Under the pieces are notes generated by a model. It had not been told where the DNA came from. It searched no databases and was given only the letters and a program-made list of their open reading frames with translations. Made by a program: the position numbers and the translations under genes. From Methanobrevibacter thaueri (GTDB taxonomy: Archaea > Methanobacteriota > Methanobacteria > Methanobacteriales > Methanobacteriaceae), in contig NZ_SUTK01000049.1 in NCBI RefSeq assembly GCF_015062905.1, positions 1 through 10,620 on the forward strand: a stretch of DNA of 10,620 nt, read 5' to 3'. Numbering within the stretch: position 1 is the first letter of the stretch; each line of letters opens with the position of its first letter. Shown here piece after piece: positions 7,017-10,620 of the stretch.

Positions 7017-7169
7017 CTAAATTACAGTCAACCATAACAGGCATGTGTTGAAAAGCAGCCCAAGATATGTGCTTGTCTTGTTGTCCCCCTTCATGAGGTT
7101 GTAAAGCACAAGCAGCAGTGAAAAGATCACTATCATAAGCTGGACAGCTGTCAGAATGTTTGTAATCAT
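7017..7169 (-). CDS. Small two-helix membrane protein (50 residues), second gene of the unknown operon
   Basis: The sequence encodes a 50-residue protein. It starts MITNILTAVQLMIVIFSLLL, continues to VLYNLMK, has a short polar loop GDNKTST, and ends in a second hydrophobic segment (YLGLLFNTCLLWLTVI) with a TAG at 7017-7019. Two membrane helices with a basic loop are the natural reading. The start ATG (7167-7169) overlaps the upstream TGA as ATGA, the usual sign of translational coupling. A strong GGAGGGG ribosome binding site lies just upstream inside the end of the preceding gene. It is below the size cut-off of many gene callers, so it is easily missed. A membrane anchor or small subunit for the three soluble neighbours is possible, but no family is recognised. 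Confidence 0.72.
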   Translation of the reverse strand: MITNILTAVQLMIVIFSLLLVLYNLMKGDNKTSTYLGLLFNTCLLWLTVI

Positions 7170-7687
7170 TTTATCATCCCCTCCATGATTTCAATGACTC
7201 GTTTGTTCAACGGGTTTTCCAGGGACAGGAATTCCCTGTTTCCGGCATCTGAACCGAACGGCGCAAAGTGGACTCCTCTACCGCAACCGTCATCAATTGA
7301 TGCACCGAATGTGACTTCACCATCCCTGACCTTAATGCCAAAGTCAGCGAATTCAAATACCAGGACATTGTCCAGGTTTTCCGGCATGAAATTCTCCTTT
7401 CTGTTTTCATATTCCAAAATGAACGAGGTTTTTCCGTCCTTAACTTCGGATGTGGAAAATACAAGTCGTATGAATATTCCATACTGATGTGATTTTCTTT
7501 CAAGAAACTCAAAGAAGGCCTCATCCATCTCATCGAATGTGTACTTCTCATCTGCCTTGCCGATGTAGGTAGGCATGCTGTTGTCCGCCGCAAGCTCATC
7601 CACGTAGAAATGAAACTCGCTGTTTCCGGCTACAGAGTGTTCGACAGTCTTTTTAACATTTACATTAATCTCTTGGCTTCTCTCCAT
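7166..7687 (-). CDS. Hypothetical acidic protein, first gene of the unknown operon
   Basis: This 173-residue acidic soluble protein is not recognised. It looks like an alpha/beta fold: beta-like INVNVKKTVEHSV (7-19) and SEFHFYVDEL (23-32), an acidic helix DEMDEAFFEFLERKS (52-66), then strands IFIRLVFST (71-79), SFILEYEN (88-95), NVLVFEFADFGIKVRDG (107-123) and VTFGASI (125-131). A Gly-rich segment, DDGCGRGVHFAPFG (132-145), with a single Cys and His follows and could form a ligand loop. The C-terminus is a helix, LNKRVIEIMEGM. There is no signal peptide or membrane segment. ATG 7687 has a good GAGGAG ribosome binding site six bases upstream. Its stop overlaps the start of the 50-residue membrane protein, so it heads a four-gene operon. 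The leader upstream is unusually long and structured. Function unknown. Confidence 0.82.
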   Translation of the reverse strand: MERSQEINVNVKKTVEHSVAGNSEFHFYVDELAADNSMPTYIGKADEKYTFDEMDEAFFEFLERKSHQYGIFIRLVFSTSEVKDGKTSFILEYENRKENFMPENLDNVLVFEFADFGIKVRDGEVTFGASIDDGCGRGVHFAPFGSDAGNREFLSLENPLNKRVIEIMEGMIK

Positions 7688-7723
7688 TATTACTCCTCTA
7701 AATGATGATAGTTATAGTTCAAA

Positions 7724-7739
7724 CATAGCATATGCTATG
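7724..7739. promoter_or_regulatory. 16-bp perfect palindrome, candidate operator
   Basis: CATAGCATATGCTATG is a perfect 8+8 palindrome centred about 44 nt upstream of the ATG at 7687. A dyad of this length and place suits a dimeric regulator overlapping a proximal promoter (TATA-like ATAACTAT and CATATG elements are nearby). If transcription starts further upstream, it would form an RNA hairpin in the leader. No regulator gene is adjacent. Confidence 0.5.
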
Positions 7740-7770
7740 ATAAGCTGATTACATATGTTGATTTTGGTTG

Positions 7771-7800
7771 ATTAGGTTGTCAGGCATTGAACAACCTTAT
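7771..7800 (-). repeat. Hairpin in the operon leader
   Basis: ATTAGGTTGT (7771-7780) and ACAACCTTAT (7791-7800) pair at 9 of 10 positions, with a perfect 7-bp core AGGTTGT/ACAACCT around a 10-nt loop. It lies only a few bases past the stop of a possible 16-residue leader ORF, in the predicted minus-strand leader. It has no T-run directly after it, so it is not a classic terminator. Confidence 0.5.
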
Positions 7801-7804
7801 TGGT

Positions 7805-7855
7805 CTAAAAGAACACCGCACTCCAATATGCAGTTGATTTCACTTGTGGTGTCAT
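7805..7855 (-). CDS. Possible 16-residue leader peptide
   Basis: Reading leftward, ATG 7855 opens a 17-codon frame encoding MTPQVKSTAYWSAVFF and ending in TAG at 7805-7807. A GGGG ribosome-binding-like site at 7865-7868 lies 9 nt upstream. It is downstream of the strong TATA box at 7973 and upstream of a hairpin and the four-gene operon, the order expected of a leader peptide. The coding stretch has self-complementary ends (ACACC near 7849-7853 with GGTGT near 7813-7817), so it may instead be part of a structured RNA. An ORF this short can easily arise by chance, and no homologue is recognised. Treat it as a candidate only. Confidence 0.25.
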   Translation of the reverse strand: MTPQVKSTAYWSAVFF

Positions 7856-7972
7856 TTTTATCAGCCCCTTTTTAATGTCAAAAAGTTCGTATAGAGTCTT
7901 GATTACAATTTTATAGTGATGTGGTTAAATTTACAATAAATTTAAAGTGCAGTTATATATCACTTTCTAATA

Positions 7973-7987
7973 GTATATAAATGTTTT
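7973..7987 (-). promoter_or_regulatory. Archaeal promoter (BRE/TATA), minus strand
   Basis: Reading leftward, TCAAAACATTTATATA combines a purine-rich BRE-like element with a perfect match to the archaeal box A consensus TTTATATA (7973-7980). Transcription would start near 7946-7952 and run toward the four-gene operon, giving a leader of about 260 nt, or producing a separate small RNA. A second TATA-like element (GATATATAAC, about 7952-7961) lies just downstream. No long ORF begins near the predicted start. Confidence 0.55.
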
Positions 7988-8061
7988 GATTTTTTGGGTT
8001 CTGATAGCGTCCGCTAAACAGAGATAAATAAATAAAAAAAGTTTTCGTACGTAAAAAATTG

Positions 8062-8105
8062 CTCGCTAAAAAAATAAAAAAGTAACTAGATATGAAATCT
8101 AGTTA
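8062..8105 (-). terminator. Terminator of the adhesin gene
   Basis: TAACTAGAT (8083-8091) and ATCTAGTTA (8097-8105) form a perfect 9-bp stem with a 5-nt loop, beginning 18 nt past the adhesin stop. Reading leftward, it is followed at once by CTTTTTTATTTTTTTAG, a long interrupted T-run. Both the hairpin and the T-rich tract fit intrinsic archaeal termination. Confidence 0.8.
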
Positions 8106-8123
8106 TTTAATTTCCGTTTTTAA

Positions 8124-10620
8124 TCATTCTTGTTTTTTCCTTGACCAGAAACAACCGAATAATGCGAAAACAGCAACTAAAAGATATGCAATCGGATTAC
8201 CGGTAGCATGCATGGTTGCCTCATGAACTGGATTTTCAGGTTCGGGAGTAGATTCTGGTGTTGGTTCCGGAGTAGGTTCAGGACTAGGAGGTACAGGTTG
8301 AACCTTTTCAATAGCACTAATGGTGGCATTGTCGTCATTGTCAGTTAAATTACTTTCATTGCCGCTGCCTGTAACGTGTGCGCTATTTGTAATCAAACCT
8401 GGATTCATTACTTTACATAAAATATCCAAAGTAACTCTTTCTCCATTTGCCAGAGTACCTATTGTCCAATTTCCAGTTGCTTTATCGTAATTACCTTTAG
8501 AAGCGGAATAACGGATGAATTTTACGCCGGATGGCATGACATCACTGACCCAAACGCCTCTTGCAGGGCTTGGACCATAGTTGACCACTTCAATAATCCA
8601 GTGCATGTTATCGCCGACATAGTAAACTTTGTAATCTGATGATTTCATGATTGCCAGATCACATAGTTCAGATGCTTCAGTGGTATTGTTAGCATGGTTG
8701 TTGGTCTCATTTGAATCCGGAGTGGATGTGGTTACATCTACCGGATTGGTAATGTTTCCAACGCTCAATACTCTAGTCACAATTTTGAGTGTAACGGTTG
8801 AAGCATTGTCCAGTTTACCGATTGTCCAAATATTGGTGTTCTTGTCGAATGTTCCCTTAGTGGCAGTGTATGAAACTAACCTTAATGAATCTGGAATGTC
8901 TTCCAAGACCTTTACGTCTGAAGCTGCGCTAGGACCATGATTGATTACAATTATAGTCCAGGTCAAGTCCTCTCCTACATAAGCCTTTTTGGAGCTTACG
9001 AGTTTGATGATTTCCAAATCACAAACAGGATTTGCTACAGTAGTGTTGTTTGCAATGTTGTTTGTTTCATTAGTGTCAGGAGTTGTTGAGTTCACTACAA
9101 CAATGTTAGTTATGTTGCCTTCAACCAGAACTTGGGTCAATAATGTGATTGAAACAGGGCTGTCCACTTCTAAACTGCCGATGTTCCATATTATTGTATT
9201 TCCATTCTGTTTGCAGTTTTCAGGCAATCTTAATACTTTAAGTCCGTTAGGCAAAGTGTCGTTGACTACAACGTTTTCAGCTGTGTTAGGACCTCTGTTT
9301 ACAACAGTGATTGTCCATTCAACAATGTCGGTTACATTTACCACAGATGCGTTTACGGATTTTGTAATTACCAAATCACAAATAGGATCGGCAACAGTAG
9401 TGTTGTTTGCAATATTGTTGGATTCGTTGGAATCCGGAGTAGTGGAATTTACAACTACAGTGTTCATAAAAGTGCCGTTAGTCAAGACTCGAGTGACCAA
9501 AATAAGGAAAACAGGTGAGTTTATCCTTAACTCATCTATCTGCCAAATCCTGGTTTCTTCATCAAAACTTCCCGCAGTTGGTGTTGCACTAATGATTTTC
9601 AGACCATTAGGTAAAGTGTCATTTACCACAACGCCAAAAGCAGTTGATGGACCCTTATTGACTAAAGTTATATTCCATTCTACAGTGTCATTTGCATAAA
9701 CATGGGATGCGTTAACATATTTATGGATTTCCAAATCACAAATCGCATTTGCAACAGTGGTATTGTTCGCCTTATTGTTGGACTCATTTGAATCCGGAGT
9801 AGTAGTGTTCACGACAACGAAATTAGTATTATTGCCTTCACGGGTGATTTTGGTAACGAATTTAAGAACAATTGGATCGGCATTAGCAACCAAATCACCA
9901 AGCTCCCAAACAATATTGTTACCGGTCAGTTTACCGTTGTTTGGCAATTCACCAATTACGACAACGCCAGCAGGCAAAGTATCATTAACAACAACATTCT
10001 TAGCAGTGTTAGGACCTTTATTTTCTACAATAATTGTCCATTCAACAGTCTCATTAACAAAGATGCTTGTTGCATTGACCTGTTTGATAACAACCAAATC
10101 ACAAAGTTCACTTACAGTAGTGTTGTTGTTTGCGGTTTTATTGTCAGTCTGATTGCTGGTTGCATTGACCATGTTGATTAAAGTACCGTTCACTAAAGTC
10201 TTGAATACTAAAGTGAAGTTAGCACTTGAACCAGGAGTCAGATTACCGTCATAAGTGAATACATTGCTTGAATTAGTCCATTTATGAGTGTCATCAATGA
10301 ATTTGACCAATTCATATTCAGTGTCTTTGTAATCCTCATAAACAGCAATGTCAGTCAAGTTGCAGTCACCGGTGTTGGTAACGACAATCACGAAAGTGAC
10401 GTTTTCACCGACAATCACGGTTTTATTCAATGCCAATTTCACAACAGTCATGTTTGGTTTGTAGACATCAGTAGTGTTGTTTCCTGTTTTGTTATCGGTT
10501 TCGTTGGATGAAACGTTGACCTGGTTTTGTAAAGTACCGTTCACTAAAGCAGTAAATACAACAGTGAAGTTAGTACTGTTACCTTTTGCCAAAGCACCAT
10601 CATAAACGAATACATAATCA
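8124..10620 (-). CDS. Adhesin-like surface protein with DUF11-type repeats, N-terminus beyond window
   Basis: The frame is open to the right edge, so only the C-terminal 831 residues are present. The apparent TTG start at 10592 is an internal Leu codon, because the repeat continues upstream with YVFVYDGAL. The protein is a chain of ~120-residue beta-rich repeats of the DUF11/CARDB-like kind (WTIxVxNxGPxxAxxVxVxDxLPxGL, later WxIGxL, then TPDSNExNN). Six complete units and a partial one are visible. A Pro/Glu/Thr stalk (about 27 residues, PEPTPEPTPE) follows, then ATGNP, a ~17-residue hydrophobic span (IAYLLVAVFALFGCFW) and the basic end SRKKQE. This is a type I surface protein anchored at its C-terminus, heavily supplied with N-x-S/T glycosylation sites. 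In Methanobrevibacter such proteins are thought to mediate attachment to partners or host surfaces. The ligand cannot be read from sequence. It has its own terminator and no visible operon partner. Confidence 0.92.
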   Translation of the reverse strand, partial: DYVFVYDGALAKGNSTNFTVVFTALVNGTLQNQVNVSSNETDNKTGNNTTDVYKPNMTVVKLALNKTVIVGENVTFVIVVTNTGDCNLTDIAVYEDYKDTEYELVKFIDDTHKWTNSSNVFTYDGNLTPGSSANFTLVFKTLVNGTLINMVNATSNQTDNKTANNNTTVSELCDLVVIKQVNATSIFVNETVEWTIIVENKGPNTAKNVVVNDTLPAGVVVIGELPNNGKLTGNNIVWELGDLVANADPIVLKFVTKITREGNNTNFVVVNTTTPDSNESNNKANNTTVANAICDLEIHKYVNASHVYANDTVEWNITLVNKGPSTAFGVVVNDTLPNGLKIISATPTAGSFDEETRIWQIDELRINSPVFLILVTRVLTNGTFMNTVVVNSTTPDSNESNNIANNTTVADPICDLVITKSVNASVVNVTDIVEWTITVVNRGPNTAENVVVNDTLPNGLKVLRLPENCKQNGNTIIWNIGSLEVDSPVSITLLTQVLVEGNITNIVVVNSTTPDTNETNNIANNTTVANPVCDLEIIKLVSSKKAYVGEDLTWTIIVINHGPSAASDVKVLEDIPDSLRLVSYTATKGTFDKNTNIWTIGKLDNASTVTLKIVTRVLSVGNITNPVDVTTSTPDSNETNNHANNTTEASELCDLAIMKSSDYKVYYVGDNMHWIIEVVNYGPSPARGVWVSDVMPSGVKFIRYSASKGNYDKATGNWTIGTLANGERVTLDILCKVMNPGLITNSAHVTGSGNESNLTDNDDNATISAIEKVQPVPPSPEPTPEPTPESTPEPENPVHEATMHATGNPIAYLLVAVFALFGCFWSRKKQE
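8304..10454 (-). repeat. Tandem DUF11-type repeat array, six units
   Basis: Unit boundaries by eye are 10104-10454 (117 residues, divergent, starting NMTVVKLALNK), 9741-10103, 9381-9740, 9024-9380, 8664-9023 and 8304-8663. The last five are 119-121 residues each and all begin with Cys-Asp-Leu. The middle units share near-identical blocks (VVVNDTLPNGL, TTPDSNESNN, ANNTTVA), while the first and the last are the most divergent. Similarity is also clear in DNA, for example GAATCCGGAGT recurring once per unit. Confidence 0.88.

Larger units (their letters stand above)
7688..8123. other. 436-nt region without a long gene
   Basis: The left part (7688-7950) is the probable structured leader of the four-gene operon. 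The centre (about 7950-7990) holds the promoter. The right part (about 7990-8123) is very AT-rich 3' DNA of the adhesin gene, with a terminator hairpin, several T-runs and a small TAGCG-tc-CGCTA dyad at about 8005-8016. No tRNA or recognised riboswitch was found on either strand. Confidence 0.6.

Noticed and set aside
7207..7599. 130-residue minus-strand ORF in another frame of the 173-residue gene
   Set aside because: It is fully inside the better-supported gene, which has a ribosome binding site and a coupled stop; the alternative frame has an odd Arg/Thr/Met-rich composition.
8989..9699. 236-residue plus-strand ORF opposite the adhesin, with internal repetition
   Set aside because: The repetition mirrors the DUF11 repeats on the other strand. 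The low-complexity Thr/Val/Ser composition is what antisense of Asn/Thr/Val-rich repeats gives.
8304..10454. Regular repeats considered as a CRISPR array
   Set aside because: The period is about 360 bp, the repeats are diverged and in one open coding frame, and there are no short identical repeats with unique spacers.

Overview
The window looks like the chromosome of a methanogenic archaeon of the order Methanobacteriales, most likely Methanobrevibacter or a close relative. The reasons are AT-rich intergenic DNA, a near-perfect archaeal TATA box (TTTATATA), T-run terminators, and a large Asn/Thr-rich surface protein built of DUF11-type repeats that ends in a TGNP-transmembrane-basic tail typical of the adhesin-like proteins of this group. 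No rRNA, tRNA, CRISPR array, transposase or integrase is visible. Species assignment is inference.

Layout: (1) 92-511, plus strand: a small protein of unknown function with a winged-helix-like N-terminal half. (2) 620-6038, minus strand: a three-gene operon, read right to left. It holds a 282-residue protein made of about four degenerate helical repeats, an overlapping 1226-residue UvrD/Rep-family superfamily 1 helicase, and a TPR protein 21 nt further on. The helicase has a 210-residue N-terminal extension and a C-terminal AddB/Cas4-like Fe-S nuclease domain whose four cysteines survive while its nuclease residues look degraded. (3) 6039-6242: intergenic DNA with a probable terminator hairpin, a perfect 12-bp inverted repeat 61 nt apart, and the probable promoter of the helicase operon. 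(4) 6243-7687, minus strand: a tight four-gene operon of unrecognised proteins (173, 50, 118 and 130 residues). The 50-residue two-helix membrane protein overlaps its upstream gene by ATGA. (5) 7688-8123: a 436-nt region without a long gene. A strong minus-strand promoter near 7973-7987 implies a leader of about 260 nt in front of the four-gene operon. The leader holds a possible 16-residue leader peptide, a following hairpin and a 16-bp palindrome. The adhesin terminator hairpin is also here. (6) 8124 to the right edge, minus strand: the C-terminal 831 residues of a repeat-containing, membrane-anchored adhesin-like protein whose N-terminus lies outside the window.

How the parts work together: the helicase operon probably encodes a DNA-processing complex, with a motor plus two helical-repeat scaffold proteins. 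A chromosomal repair role is at least as likely as defence, and nothing in the window proves either. The four-gene operon is coherent as a unit (coupled starts, good ribosome binding sites, one small membrane protein), but its function cannot be read from sequence. The adhesin is an independent surface gene.
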